64,000 bases of DNA. It comes from Olivibacter jilunii (GTDB lineage Bacteria; Bacteroidota; Bacteroidia; Sphingobacteriales; Sphingobacteriaceae). The notes below the pieces were generated by a model. That model saw nothing but the letters and a program-made list of their open reading frames with translations. It searched no databases and was not told where the DNA came from. The position numbers and the translations under genes were made by a program. Positions within the stretch are counted from its first letter, which is position 1. Each line of letters begins with the position of its first letter. The stretch covers positions 1 through 64,000 of the forward strand of contig NZ_LR027857.1 of the NCBI RefSeq assembly GCF_900607235.1. The letters are read 5' to 3'. Positions 20,001 through 27,882 of the stretch are shown here, in pieces.

Positions 20001-20153
20001 CCACATAAAACCTTTACTATCCTGCATGCTGCAAATAACCGCATTATTAGAAAGGCCGTTTTCAACCTGATAATGCTTGAAGTAATAAGGTTGACAATAC
20101 AGTAGTTTTACGAACAGGCAAAACAGGAATACGCTGATTAGTTTTTTTATCAT
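17004..20153 (-). CDS. HTCS-type sensor histidine kinase with periplasmic propeller
   Basis: About 1049 aa from the ATG at 20151-20153, chosen because it starts a good signal peptide (MIKKLISVFLFCLFVKLLYC); an ATG at 20181-20183 is the alternative. A large periplasmic region of two-component-regulator propeller blades (repeated IWVGT and GLNRF-type motifs) is followed by a Y_Y_Y domain (YVYKMDGLDPDWTHL, ELPPGEYIFRV), one membrane span (YLLYTVLIIVLIYYIV), HisKA (FFTQVAHEIRTPLTLIKG) and HATPase_c. The G1 box is the variant ASDGERIP, which in my recollection occurs in some HTCS kinases. It ends without the receiver/AraC part, which is the next gene. It should bind an oligosaccharide in the periplasm. 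Confidence 0.88.
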   Translation of the reverse strand: MIKKLISVFLFCLFVKLLYCQPYYFKHYQVENGLSNNAVICSMQDSKGFMWFGTRDGLNRFDGYTFKVFNHNPQDSLSLGNNFIHSLFEDRLGNIWVGTDLGIYIYDPLTEKFSHFVHHQDAAIAHIQADEEGNIWYTAFSSLVRYQTQTGQIKNFGKLGMSSVDAVSVSKTGVWVGSSNGEIKLLEPKWEKTKRFEVFGKQSSIGSRPVTCLLWDENKERLWIGTAKEGLKLLYPLDGSYQDLLKKSENQLPIYVHDIKRTDEGQYMAATELGVFIYEDRHKRFVHLKKEDNNQWSISDNAVYTICRDTEGGIWVGSWFGGVSYYHKQHTFFEKFFPQKGENSLIGSAVREITADSYGNLWIGTENGGLNKLSLTSGRFEHFSVQGKPQELSSSNIHGLLATGDTLWVGTFHQGLNLMRISTGEVFKQYTASNAPFHLGSNFIYTMLRLRSGEVLLATDRGIYEYLYEREGFQLVRNFPSNIFYTSLFEDREGTIWAGSWRDGLYFYNPKTGNRGRYSHQPGNIATLTSNRVTYITETKDRQLWVATEEGLCRLDKSLGKFKQYQFPQSMQSLLVCTVQEDNHGDLWISTSKGLIRFNPRANTSRFFGVANGLLSDQFNYNSVYKAQNGMLYFGTVKGLIRFNPRRLQDKSFVPPVYFTGFQVYNKDLTIGENGSPLKKSITFTDTIILRHNQSTFSIDFAALSYTSPEMTEYVYKMDGLDPDWTHLQANRKAYFTELPPGEYIFRVSTINSLGARIGKEAILSIHILPPFWASKAAYLLYTVLIIVLIYYIVGSYHRRLREKNRLKLEQLAHKKEEEMYRAKIEFFTQVAHEIRTPLTLIKGPMEKIIKQVDEVPTIRKNLLIMEKNTNRLLELSGQLLDFRKTEEQAFVLTYQHLEVTQFLKDQVERLGPTAMELRIKIKLEVLKEELWVYVDVEALDKMLSNLLNNALKYAASKIVIRLQKEELFFRVIIASDGERIPPHLQEKIFEPFYRIKGNTKSVGSGLGLALARSLAEMHRGSLILDIKNNENFNTFVLSLPLNHKESDL

Positions 20154-20185
20154 GGCTAATTCAAACTTAATATTTCTTTTCATTT

Positions 20186-20268
20186 CGAACAAGGTCGCAT
20201 CTGACTTTTAGTATGAATGACTATCAATAAAACAGGACTTTAGTCAGCTTTTATTCGGACCTTGTTCG
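20186..20268 (-). promoter_or_regulatory. long-range 11-bp inverted repeat at the sensor kinase start
   Basis: CGAACAAGGTC (20186-20196 on plus) and its exact complement GACCTTGTTCG (20258-20268) are 61 nt apart. In kinase mRNA the downstream arm would end 2 nt before the ATG at 20181-20183, so the stem could limit access to that start and favour the internal ATG at 20153. This depends on transcription starting above 20268. Confidence 0.35.
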
Positions 20269-20281
20269 GATCTCATTCGGA
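20254..20281. repeat. three TTCGGA direct repeats phased at 11 bp
   Basis: TTCGGA occurs at 20254-20259, 20265-20270 and 20276-20281, exactly 11 bp apart, which puts them on one DNA face. They lie in the 341-bp gap between the sensor kinase and the divergent tandem GH43 gene. They could be a regulator-binding site; which protein would bind is unknown. Confidence 0.4.
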
Positions 20282-20403
20282 TACAGACAAATAAGGTCTT
20301 ATTTATATTCAAATAAATTAATAATTGGTTAAGTGGTGATATGCTCGTTGATAGTACCCGTTCTTAACGCTTCTATGCTACCTGGCCTGGGCGAGACATG
20401 TAG

Positions 20404-20433
20404 CGAAAGATAATTTGTCGAAAGTTTGATACA
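20404..20433 (+). promoter_or_regulatory. HTCS/AraC-type direct-repeat box, tandem GH43 gene
   Basis: CGAAAGATA-N12-TTTGATACA, 61 nt before the GH43 start. The proximal half (TTTGATACA) fits the ATTGATACA half-site seen before the three susC genes and the spacer holds the recurring CGAA; the distal half is weak. Orientation relative to the gene is the same as at the other four sites. Confidence 0.45.
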
Positions 20434-20494
20434 ATCGGATGAGCCACTTTTCCTTTCATTTTACGTTATTTGAGGTCTAATAACCAATTATTAC

Positions 20495-22357
20495 ATGAGG
20501 CGCTTTATTTTTTCGATTCTATCGATTTTGTTCATCCATTATTCGTTCGGGCAGGCCATCAAGAACCCGATCATCAATAAAGATTTTCCTGATCCAACCA
20601 TTATTTACACTGAAGGATTTTATTACGCTTATGCAACCAATAGCAATATCGATGATAAACTAGCCCATATCCAGGTGGCCCGTTCCAAAGATCTTCAAAA
20701 TTGGACTATTTTAGGCGACGCTCTCCCCGAAAAACCAAGCTGGGCGGATCGCGATTTTTGGGCTCCTCACGTGCTATTTGATAGTGCCATAAATCAGTTT
20801 GTGCTTTTTTATTCCGGCGAATCGGGGAACGGAAAATGCCTAGGTGTCGCTTACGCTAAACACCCCGCTGGACCGTTTAAGGATTCGGGCAAACCTTTGT
20901 TATGTGGAGAAGGGTTTGTGAATATCGATCCTATGGCCTTTATAGACCCTAAAACCAAAAAGAAACTACTTTATTGGGGGTCAGGTCATGCGCCGATTAA
21001 GGTGCAAGAAATGACGGATGATTGGTCAGCATTTCGTGAGGGCTCAAAATCGATTGACGTTATGCATCCGGAACAAGAAGCACAATACGATAAATTAATT
21101 GAAGGAGCATGGGTAGATTACCACCAAGGCTATTATTATCTTTATTATTCAGGTGATAATTGCTGTGGGCCTCAAGCCAGTTATGCGGTGATGATCGCTC
21201 GTGCAAGAAACCCCTTCGGGCCCTTCGAACGATTGGGTTCCAACAATCATTCGAATAGAAGCGTTTTGCTTGAAAAGGATAGTTTATGGCTGGCTCCGGG
21301 GCATAATTCCATTTTCCGCGATCCGAAGGGCAATATCTTTATCGCTTATCATGCCATTCCCATCAATCCCAACACGGGCAAACCAGATGGCTACGGACGT
21401 GTAGCCCTTATCAAGCGAATCCATTATCGGGAGGGCTGGCCTAAGATCGAAGATGCGAGCACCCATTCCGCACCGCTTACTTTAGCTGATCCTCACATTT
21501 TCTATGACAATGGCACCTACTACTTGTACGGTACTGGAGCACCTGATGGTTTTCAAGTATATAGCTCCGTAGACCTCGAAAACTGGACAGGTCCTGTTGG
21601 TCGCGATCGTAACGGTTACGCTTTGCATAAAGACCATACATTCGGCACGATGGGCTTCTGGGCGCCGCAGGTCTTTAAATATAAAAACAGGTTTTACATG
21701 GCTTATACTGCTAACGAACAAATTGCGATCGCTAGCAGCGATAGCCCACTTGGTCCTTTTACGCAAGACACAAAACGCGCCCTCAATGGACCTACCAAAC
21801 AAATCGATCCGTTTATATTTTTTGATAAAAACAAAGCCTATCTCTATTTTGTGCGCTTACATGACGGCAATCGAATCTACTGTGCGGAATTGTCAAATGA
21901 TTTAAGTCAAATTAAAGAGGAAACTGCCAGCGAATGCCTTCGTGCTGATGAACCTTGGGAAAACACATCCGACGCGCGCTGGCCTGTTACGGAGGGACCT
22001 ACCGTTATTAAACATGCCGGACTTTATTATCTTCTTTATTCAGCCAATGATTTTCGAAACCCCGATTATGCCGTTGGTTATGCCACTTCATCGCATCCCA
22101 TGGGACCGTGGAAAAAGCATCGAGGCAATCCCATTATAAGTAGAAGATTAATTGGGGAAGATGGCACCGGCCATGGAGACCTTATTCAAGACAAGCAGGG
22201 TAACTTGCATTATGTATTTCATACCCATTTCAAAAATGAGCAGGTTGCACCTCGAAAAACAGCATTTATTGATCTTAAATTCGAGCATAGCGGAAATCCG
22301 CCCATCCTTCAAGTCGATTCGAATTCCTTTAGGTTTTTAACAGTAGGAATAAAATAA
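20495..22357 (+). CDS. secreted protein with two tandem GH43 catalytic domains
   Basis: 620 aa with a signal peptide (about 1-19). Two five-bladed GH43 propellers lie head to tail, each with its own acidic triad: D33 (FPDPTI), D145 (NIDPMAF) and E203 (IEGAW) in the first, D332 (LADPHIF), D438 (QIDPFIF) and E500 (TEGPTV) in the second. Both therefore look active, probably as alpha-L-arabinofuranosidase, xylosidase or galactosidase-type enzymes; specificity cannot be read from sequence alone. It is the only plus-strand hydrolase in the region, divergent from the sensor kinase and convergent with the next GH43. Confidence 0.88.
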   Translation: MRRFIFSILSILFIHYSFGQAIKNPIINKDFPDPTIIYTEGFYYAYATNSNIDDKLAHIQVARSKDLQNWTILGDALPEKPSWADRDFWAPHVLFDSAINQFVLFYSGESGNGKCLGVAYAKHPAGPFKDSGKPLLCGEGFVNIDPMAFIDPKTKKKLLYWGSGHAPIKVQEMTDDWSAFREGSKSIDVMHPEQEAQYDKLIEGAWVDYHQGYYYLYYSGDNCCGPQASYAVMIARARNPFGPFERLGSNNHSNRSVLLEKDSLWLAPGHNSIFRDPKGNIFIAYHAIPINPNTGKPDGYGRVALIKRIHYREGWPKIEDASTHSAPLTLADPHIFYDNGTYYLYGTGAPDGFQVYSSVDLENWTGPVGRDRNGYALHKDHTFGTMGFWAPQVFKYKNRFYMAYTANEQIAIASSDSPLGPFTQDTKRALNGPTKQIDPFIFFDKNKAYLYFVRLHDGNRIYCAELSNDLSQIKEETASECLRADEPWENTSDARWPVTEGPTVIKHAGLYYLLYSANDFRNPDYAVGYATSSHPMGPWKKHRGNPIISRRLIGEDGTGHGDLIQDKQGNLHYVFHTHFKNEQVAPRKTAFIDLKFEHSGNPPILQVDSNSFRFLTVGIK

Positions 22358-22390
22358 GGTAAATAGCTGTTAAAACAGCACGAGAAAGAG

Positions 22391-23419
22391 TTATTTAAAT
22401 ACAGGAGCCCTTTGTTTGACAGAAGAAGTTCCTTGCCCTTTTATTTCAGGCCAACCATCTTTCCAAAACAAAGGTTCCATAAGTAGAACTCGACGATCCG
22501 TACCATTGCTTAACTTTCCTTTCCGGGCATTGAAACCATGATACAAGAACCAGTCCTGCCCATTGTCATCGCGAATAAGACGGGCATTATGCCCTGTTCC
22601 TACAAACCGGTCATTCCCTTGAATCAGTAAAGTACCTCGTCCTCTTTCAGTAATTGGGTACCCCTCTTTATCTAGATAAGGTCCTAGTAAATGCTTTGAT
22701 CTTCCAACAAGCACATGGTATTTGCTGTTTAAGCCTTCACAGCAAGAGCCCTTTGAACCGAAGAAGTAGTAGTAATCACCCTCCTTATGAATCATAACCG
22801 CTTCCCAATCGCCAGCTGCTATTTTTGTTTTTTTGTGGATATCAGCAACCGATCTACCATCTTCGCTAAGTTCAATGGCATAAGTTCCTTGTGTTGGTAA
22901 ATCACTGAAACTTCCCCAAAAAAGGTATTTTTTACCTCGATCTTCAAAGAAGCATGGATCGATAGAATTTGGCACATCCACCTCTGCGCTGAGAAATATT
23001 TTTCCTTGATCTATAAAATCTCCATTTAAGGAGTCAGCAATTGCCAAACCGATACCGGGGTTAGGATCTCCCCAAGTAGAAAATGCGTAGTACATGTAAT
23101 ATTTCCCATTTACTCGATTTACATCCGGTGCCCAAACACCTCCTTTTTCTTTCCATTGCGGTTTTTGCCGCAAGGCATTTTTCACGTAACGCCATTGGGT
23201 TAAATTCTTTGATTGCAACATGGGTACCCATCGCGGCCCTTTTCCATCTCCCCAGTCGTCAGCGGTGCCGAATGCATAGAACAAACCCGTCTTTGGATCC
23301 CTTATGACGGATGGATCTGCCAGTACAGGTTCGAATACCGGATTGCTATATCGATCAGGCTCTTGAGCAGCACATTCGAGCGCAAAACAGAGCAGCGAAA
23401 AAAGGAGGAACTTACGCAT
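22391..23419 (-). CDS. secreted GH43 arabinanase/arabinosidase
   Basis: 342 aa with signal peptide (about 1-18). A single GH43 propeller: D35 (LADPSVI, general base), SIDPCFFED (pKa modulator Asp) and DWEAVMIHKEG (proton donor Glu). The FGSKGSCCEG stretch resembles endo-alpha-1,5-L-arabinanases and related arabinosidases. It is the last gene of the minus-strand operon clan-A hydrolase, GH2, mutarotase, GH43, lying 8 nt after the mutarotase, and would feed arabino-oligosaccharides into the pathway. Confidence 0.87.
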   Translation of the reverse strand: MRKFLLFSLLCFALECAAQEPDRYSNPVFEPVLADPSVIRDPKTGLFYAFGTADDWGDGKGPRWVPMLQSKNLTQWRYVKNALRQKPQWKEKGGVWAPDVNRVNGKYYMYYAFSTWGDPNPGIGLAIADSLNGDFIDQGKIFLSAEVDVPNSIDPCFFEDRGKKYLFWGSFSDLPTQGTYAIELSEDGRSVADIHKKTKIAAGDWEAVMIHKEGDYYYFFGSKGSCCEGLNSKYHVLVGRSKHLLGPYLDKEGYPITERGRGTLLIQGNDRFVGTGHNARLIRDDNGQDWFLYHGFNARKGKLSNGTDRRVLLMEPLFWKDGWPEIKGQGTSSVKQRAPVFK

Positions 23420-23427
23420 TCTACACC

Positions 23428-24582
23428 CTATTTAGTAACGGAAAAGACGTACTCCGAAGTCGTTTTGTAGACCTTGCCCGGGTCCAGAATGATCGACGGA
23501 AAGTCCGGTTGATTTACGGCATCCGGAAAATGCTGAGTCTCTAGAGCAAAAGATGTTCGATAGTCATCCTTCACGCCGCTTTTCAGGGTATTTTGTCCCT
23601 TCATAAAATTGCCTCCATAAAACTGCAATCCCGGTTCGTCGGTAAAGATCTGCATAACAATGCCACTCTTATCACCCGTAACAGTAGCTGCTAAACCATA
23701 CTTATTCCCTTTGTTGAGTACAAAATTATGATCGTACCCACCTCCGAATTTTAATTGCTCATTGTCCTGATCTACGCGGCTACCAATGGCTTGCGCTGTT
23801 GTGAAGTCAAAGGGCGTATTCTTGACAGAAGCTAAATTACCCAGCGGAATCAGGGTGCTGTCAACTGGTGTATATCTATTTGCGTTTATTTGTAAAAGAT
23901 GATTATTAATGGTGCCCGAGCCTTCCCCGTTCAGATTAAAGAAAGCATGGTTCGTAAGATTAACGGGCGTGCGTTTATCAGTAGTTGCCTCGTAATCAAA
24001 CCGCAATCCATTATTGGCGGTGGCGGGATAGGTTATTTTAACTTCTAAGTTTCCTGGAAAATTTTCCTCACCATCGGGTGAACGGTATCGCAAAACAAGT
24101 GAAGAGTCGCTTGCATGTTCTGCATCCCACACTACATCCTGAAACCCTTTTTTTCCGCCATGCAAGGTGTTTTGCCCATTATTGGTAAAGATACTATATG
24201 CCTTTCCATCCAATTCAAATTTCCCTTTCGCTATCCGATTCCCTACACGGCCGATCGTAGCACCATAATATGGCTCTGAAGAGGCCTTGTATTCCGCCGC
24301 TGTCGCAAAACCTAAAACGACGTCGACAGGCTTACCATCTTTATCCGGTACGGTTAAACTGACAACTCTGCCACCATAATTCGTGAGTGTTGCGGTTAAT
24401 CCCTTTCCATTGCTGATTGTATAAAGCTTCGCTTCTTTACCATCGATTTGGCTATCAAACGCTGTTGTTTCTTTTACGCTGTGCTCATTTGCGTTGTTTT
24501 CTCTTGCGGGGTTATTACACGAAAGGGCTATACAGCCCAAAATGTAATAAACATAGTATTTTATCTTCATATCTGTCTTCAT
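23428..24582 (-). CDS. aldose 1-epimerase (mutarotase) lipoprotein
   Basis: 384 aa. The lipobox GCIALSC near residues 16-22 marks a periplasmic lipoprotein. The galactose-mutarotase fold is clear from GRVGNRIAKGKFELDGK, NTLHGGKKGFQDVVW, NLTNHAFFNLNG and the distal LQFYGGNF/LETQHFPDA motifs, which carry the family's catalytic His and Glu positions. It would interconvert alpha and beta anomers of sugars released by the neighbouring hydrolases before uptake. The methionine at residue 5 (24568-24570) is an alternative start. Confidence 0.9.
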   Translation of the reverse strand: MKTDMKIKYYVYYILGCIALSCNNPARENNANEHSVKETTAFDSQIDGKEAKLYTISNGKGLTATLTNYGGRVVSLTVPDKDGKPVDVVLGFATAAEYKASSEPYYGATIGRVGNRIAKGKFELDGKAYSIFTNNGQNTLHGGKKGFQDVVWDAEHASDSSLVLRYRSPDGEENFPGNLEVKITYPATANNGLRFDYEATTDKRTPVNLTNHAFFNLNGEGSGTINNHLLQINANRYTPVDSTLIPLGNLASVKNTPFDFTTAQAIGSRVDQDNEQLKFGGGYDHNFVLNKGNKYGLAATVTGDKSGIVMQIFTDEPGLQFYGGNFMKGQNTLKSGVKDDYRTSFALETQHFPDAVNQPDFPSIILDPGKVYKTTSEYVFSVTK

Positions 24583-24641
24583 GAGGTGGGACTAAATTTG
24601 ATTCTTCATCTCGATTTAGTCCCATTTTTTCAATATAACCC

Positions 24642-26489
24642 TTATTGTATAGACTGTTGATAGAGCGTCTGATGCAGTTGATTCAACTGTGTTTCAGGAA
24701 TCTTGATCACTTCACGATCATAAGTCATCATTCCGTTCGTTTCAACCTCCACATCCGTTGTTTGAGTATATACACCAGCCGATAATCCTAATGGGATCAA
24801 TCGTTTTAAGTCTTCGATCAGTTTAGTATAACGCTTTAAAAGCTCCTCTTTATTTTTAAAGCTTTGGTATCCCCAGTTATTTTTTTCCTGCCAGGTATGA
24901 CCTTCTATTGGCAAACCTAAACCACCAAATTCGCCCAGTACCAATACTTGTTTTTCGCCAAATAATGCTGGGTCGGGCATCGAAGGATCAGGATAGTTGT
25001 GAATATCCAAAATATGTCCTGTCTTCAAGAAATTGCCTCCGCTGGCACTATTAACCAAACGTGACGGATCGTATTGGATAGTCCATTCGGTAATCTCCTT
25101 GGTCTTAAATTGTCCCCAAGCTTCATTAAATGGAACCCACACAACGATACTGGGGAAGTTATGCAAAGCGTCCATGATAGCTTTCCACTCTTTCTTGTGA
25201 TAGGCTTCTGATTCAGCGGAACGTTCTTTATCCAAGTTATACCCTGAGAGCTGCCCTGGATGATTGTCCCAACGGTTACCGCCTAAATCGCCACTTGGCA
25301 TATCCTGCCATACCAGCAAACCAAGACTGTCGCAGTAACGGTACCAACGAGCAGGTTCTACCTTAATGTGTTTACGGATCATATTAAAGCCCATTTCTTT
25401 TGTCTTTACAATATCAAACAATAGCGCTTCGTCGGTTGGGGCCGTGTACAAACCGTCGGGCCACCACCCTTGATCCAATGGGCCATACTGGAATACGAAC
25501 TCGTTATTTAACATTAACCGCTGAATACCTTTACCATCCTTGGCCATGGATATTTTACGCATGGCGAAATAGCTTGTCGTCTCATCTATTACCCTTCCTT
25601 TCCGAAGAACCGATACGCGTAGATCGTAAAGTTTAGGGTTCGATGGCGACCATAACTCTACGCCGGGGACCGATAAATTTGCTTCTGCCCCTGCCGTTAC
25701 AGTCTGTTCAGCCAGAACTTTATCACCATCCAGTGCAAGCACTTTAACCTGATCACCGCTTTGGCTGCCCTCTACTTGCGCGTAGAATGTTAGCGATTTT
25801 TTGTCGACATCCGGAGTTTGCTTTGTATGAGCTATATAGGTTTTTGGAACGTTTTCCAGCCAAACAGTTTGCCATATACCGGTAACGGGCGTATACCAAA
25901 TACCTTCCGGATTTTTCACCTGCTTACCACGTGGTTGAGGCCCTTCATCCGTTGGATCCCACACTCGGATCGCTATCTCTTGTGTCTTTCCTTTTTTAAG
26001 GTATTTGCTGATATTAAAATAAAATGGATCGAAACCACCTTGATGACTACCCACTTGTTGGCCATTTACGTATACTTCACATTGCCAATCTACTGCTCCG
26101 AAATGCAACAGTACATCTTCCTTGCTATTTACGGCTTCTAATTTAATGGTGTTTTTGTACCATAAAGCTTGATCTTTACCAACCGTTTTTCCAACGCCTG
26201 ATAAAGCAGATTCAACGGCAAAAGGGACAAGAATCTGTCCTTGGAAATTACTTGGTATATTTTGTTCTGTTTTCGAAGTTATGGCGTATTGCCAAAGGCC
26301 GTTCAAGTTTTGCCAGCCCTTCCGTACAAGCTGCGGCCTTGGATATTCTTGTAGCGTTTCTTTCGGATTTACTTTCTCTGCCCAAGGCGACATGATTTTA
26401 TCGCCAACAGGCTTCCAATTTGCGTCTTGCGCCACAGCGAACTGCGAACTAATTAAAAGTAAGGATCCAAAAATCAAGTTACGTGTCAT
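24642..26489 (-). CDS. secreted GH2 glycoside hydrolase (beta-galactosidase-like)
   Basis: 615 aa with signal peptide (about 1-20). N-terminal sugar-binding jelly roll (DWQCEVYVNGQQVGSHQGGF), immunoglobulin-like middle domain and a C-terminal TIM barrel. The acid/base Glu lies in PFNEAWG (about residue 455) and the nucleophile Glu in LGEFGGLG (about 522). GH2 covers beta-galactosidase, beta-glucuronidase and, in some members, beta-L-arabinofuranosidase. The missing C-terminal domain makes this a short GH2. In the operon it follows the clan-A hydrolase by 26 nt. Confidence 0.88.
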   Translation of the reverse strand: MTRNLIFGSLLLISSQFAVAQDANWKPVGDKIMSPWAEKVNPKETLQEYPRPQLVRKGWQNLNGLWQYAITSKTEQNIPSNFQGQILVPFAVESALSGVGKTVGKDQALWYKNTIKLEAVNSKEDVLLHFGAVDWQCEVYVNGQQVGSHQGGFDPFYFNISKYLKKGKTQEIAIRVWDPTDEGPQPRGKQVKNPEGIWYTPVTGIWQTVWLENVPKTYIAHTKQTPDVDKKSLTFYAQVEGSQSGDQVKVLALDGDKVLAEQTVTAGAEANLSVPGVELWSPSNPKLYDLRVSVLRKGRVIDETTSYFAMRKISMAKDGKGIQRLMLNNEFVFQYGPLDQGWWPDGLYTAPTDEALLFDIVKTKEMGFNMIRKHIKVEPARWYRYCDSLGLLVWQDMPSGDLGGNRWDNHPGQLSGYNLDKERSAESEAYHKKEWKAIMDALHNFPSIVVWVPFNEAWGQFKTKEITEWTIQYDPSRLVNSASGGNFLKTGHILDIHNYPDPSMPDPALFGEKQVLVLGEFGGLGLPIEGHTWQEKNNWGYQSFKNKEELLKRYTKLIEDLKRLIPLGLSAGVYTQTTDVEVETNGMMTYDREVIKIPETQLNQLHQTLYQQSIQ

Positions 26490-26515
26490 GCGTTCTTTTA
26501 TATGTGAATAAAATA

Positions 26516-27682
26516 TTAATTTGTTGCTTTAGTAAGCGATTTGATGAAGGCAACCTCCTCTTTACTATAAGGTGTGCCATCTTTTCTTAAAATGTCGTGA
26601 AACCAAACCTTAGGCGGCGCGTCGTAAGACTTAGACCAGCTATCCCATGCATAAATGGTTTGTGTTTTCCCATCGACAAAACCCCAATTGTAAGCCCCTA
26701 CATTATATTTCTTTGCAATGGGCAAACTACCTTCAAAAGTACTCTTGTTTGGCCGGGCCATGTATTCTGTACATAATATAGGCCGCCCGTACTTTTCCAA
26801 CTGCTTAATGCGCGCCTCAAAAGATGCGGGATCTTCATAATTGTGGAAGCTAATAATGTCTGACGCTTCCAATTGCAAACGCTGTATTTCGGTCAGTGCC
26901 GTTGAATCAGACCAGTCGCCGCCATCCCATAAACCAGACGTTAGGGGCTGGCTTGGCTGACTAGCACGCGCCCAATCGAAGGTTTTTTTGAGCAACTCGT
27001 AAACATACTTGTCCTTATTCTCTAATTCTACTTTTCCGTAAGAACTTTTATTGGGATTATTGGGCTCATTCCAAACATCCCAACCTAAAATGCGATTGTC
27101 TTGGGCGAAATGCGTCACAACCCCTTTAATATAGCGTTCCAATTTAGGGTATTGGGTACTATCTTTTAACACTTCCGAACCAGGACTTTGCACCCATCCC
27201 GAGTTGTGGACATGTGGTTTTGGGGCGCGTTGCTTTCCTAATTTTGGAAAAGGGTCCCAGCAAGAGTCGAAAAATACAAAAAGTGGTTTGATATGATGCT
27301 TATCGGCAATTGCCAGAAAAGTTTCCATTCTATTCAAGAAGCCCGCACTGTCTTGCTCATAAAGTAAATCATGAAGATATACGCGAACTGTGTTAAAGCC
27401 TAGATCCGCCGCCCAGCCTAATTCCTTATTGATAGTCAAGGTATCAAAACTATCCGCTTGCCACATTTCCAGCTGATTAATCGCCGTACTTGGACTAAAA
27501 TTGCAGCCCACAAGCCAAGCTTGCTTTTCATACCATTCGTTGGCGTCTTCTGTCGACCAGCGCGTTTCCGCAGCTTCCTCGGTATGTTCATTTTCTTTTT
27601 TATTATTGGTTGACGAGCAGCCCGTCAGCCATCCTCCGGCGAGAATAAATGAAATACCTAGTAATAATGTTGATAGCTTCAT
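26516..27682 (-). CDS. clan GH-A (GH5-like) glycoside hydrolase lipoprotein
   Basis: 388 aa. The lipobox LTGC is at about residues 19-22. A TIM barrel follows, with the acid/base Glu in GWDVWNEPNN (about 205) and the nucleophile Glu in LCTEYMAR (about 306), the spacing expected of retaining clan-A enzymes. Homologues are often labelled endo-xylanase or cellulase, but specificity is not evident. It is the first gene of the GH2-mutarotase-GH43 operon and has the AraC-type box 83 nt upstream. Confidence 0.75.
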   Translation of the reverse strand: MKLSTLLLGISFILAGGWLTGCSSTNNKKENEHTEEAAETRWSTEDANEWYEKQAWLVGCNFSPSTAINQLEMWQADSFDTLTINKELGWAADLGFNTVRVYLHDLLYEQDSAGFLNRMETFLAIADKHHIKPLFVFFDSCWDPFPKLGKQRAPKPHVHNSGWVQSPGSEVLKDSTQYPKLERYIKGVVTHFAQDNRILGWDVWNEPNNPNKSSYGKVELENKDKYVYELLKKTFDWARASQPSQPLTSGLWDGGDWSDSTALTEIQRLQLEASDIISFHNYEDPASFEARIKQLEKYGRPILCTEYMARPNKSTFEGSLPIAKKYNVGAYNWGFVDGKTQTIYAWDSWSKSYDAPPKVWFHDILRKDGTPYSKEEVAFIKSLTKATN

Positions 27683-27765
27683 ATCGATTTGCTAATTGGT
27701 TTGTCGTTTGATAAAAAATCTTCCAACCAAAGGAAATGATTATCGTACGATAAACCAATTAGCAC

Positions 27766-27795
27766 TGTGTCAATTTTTCTTTATATTGTCTCAAT
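27766..27795 (-). promoter_or_regulatory. HTCS/AraC-type direct-repeat box, clan-A hydrolase operon
   Basis: On the plus strand, TGTGTCAAT and TGTCTCAAT start 21 bp apart: both half-sites are complete, making this the best-matching copy. A 21-nt stretch around the distal half (from 27783) is nearly identical, 20 of 21, to one beginning at 16101 before PUL 1 susC. Confidence 0.65.
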
Positions 27796-27802
27796 TTAGC
27801 TG

Positions 27803-27830
27803 TCAGACTTCAGCAATCAGCTTTCAGATT
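27803..27830. repeat. heptamer array, 4 degenerate TCAGCTT units
   Basis: TCAGACT, TCAGCAA, TCAGCTT and TCAGATT follow one another at a strict 7-bp period in the 200-bp gap before the clan-A hydrolase gene. The unit belongs to the AGCTTTC family that also fills gaps at 61-64 kb. Confidence 0.7.
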
Positions 27831-27882
27831 TAATTTATTTTAAGAGTTAAAACTTCGTTTCAAACGGACTGTCGACTGCTGT

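Noticed and set aside
22366-22379. GCTGTT-aa-AACAGC as a terminator between the convergent GH43 genes
   Set aside because: The loop would be only 2 nt, the stem is 6 bp and no T-tract follows on either strand.
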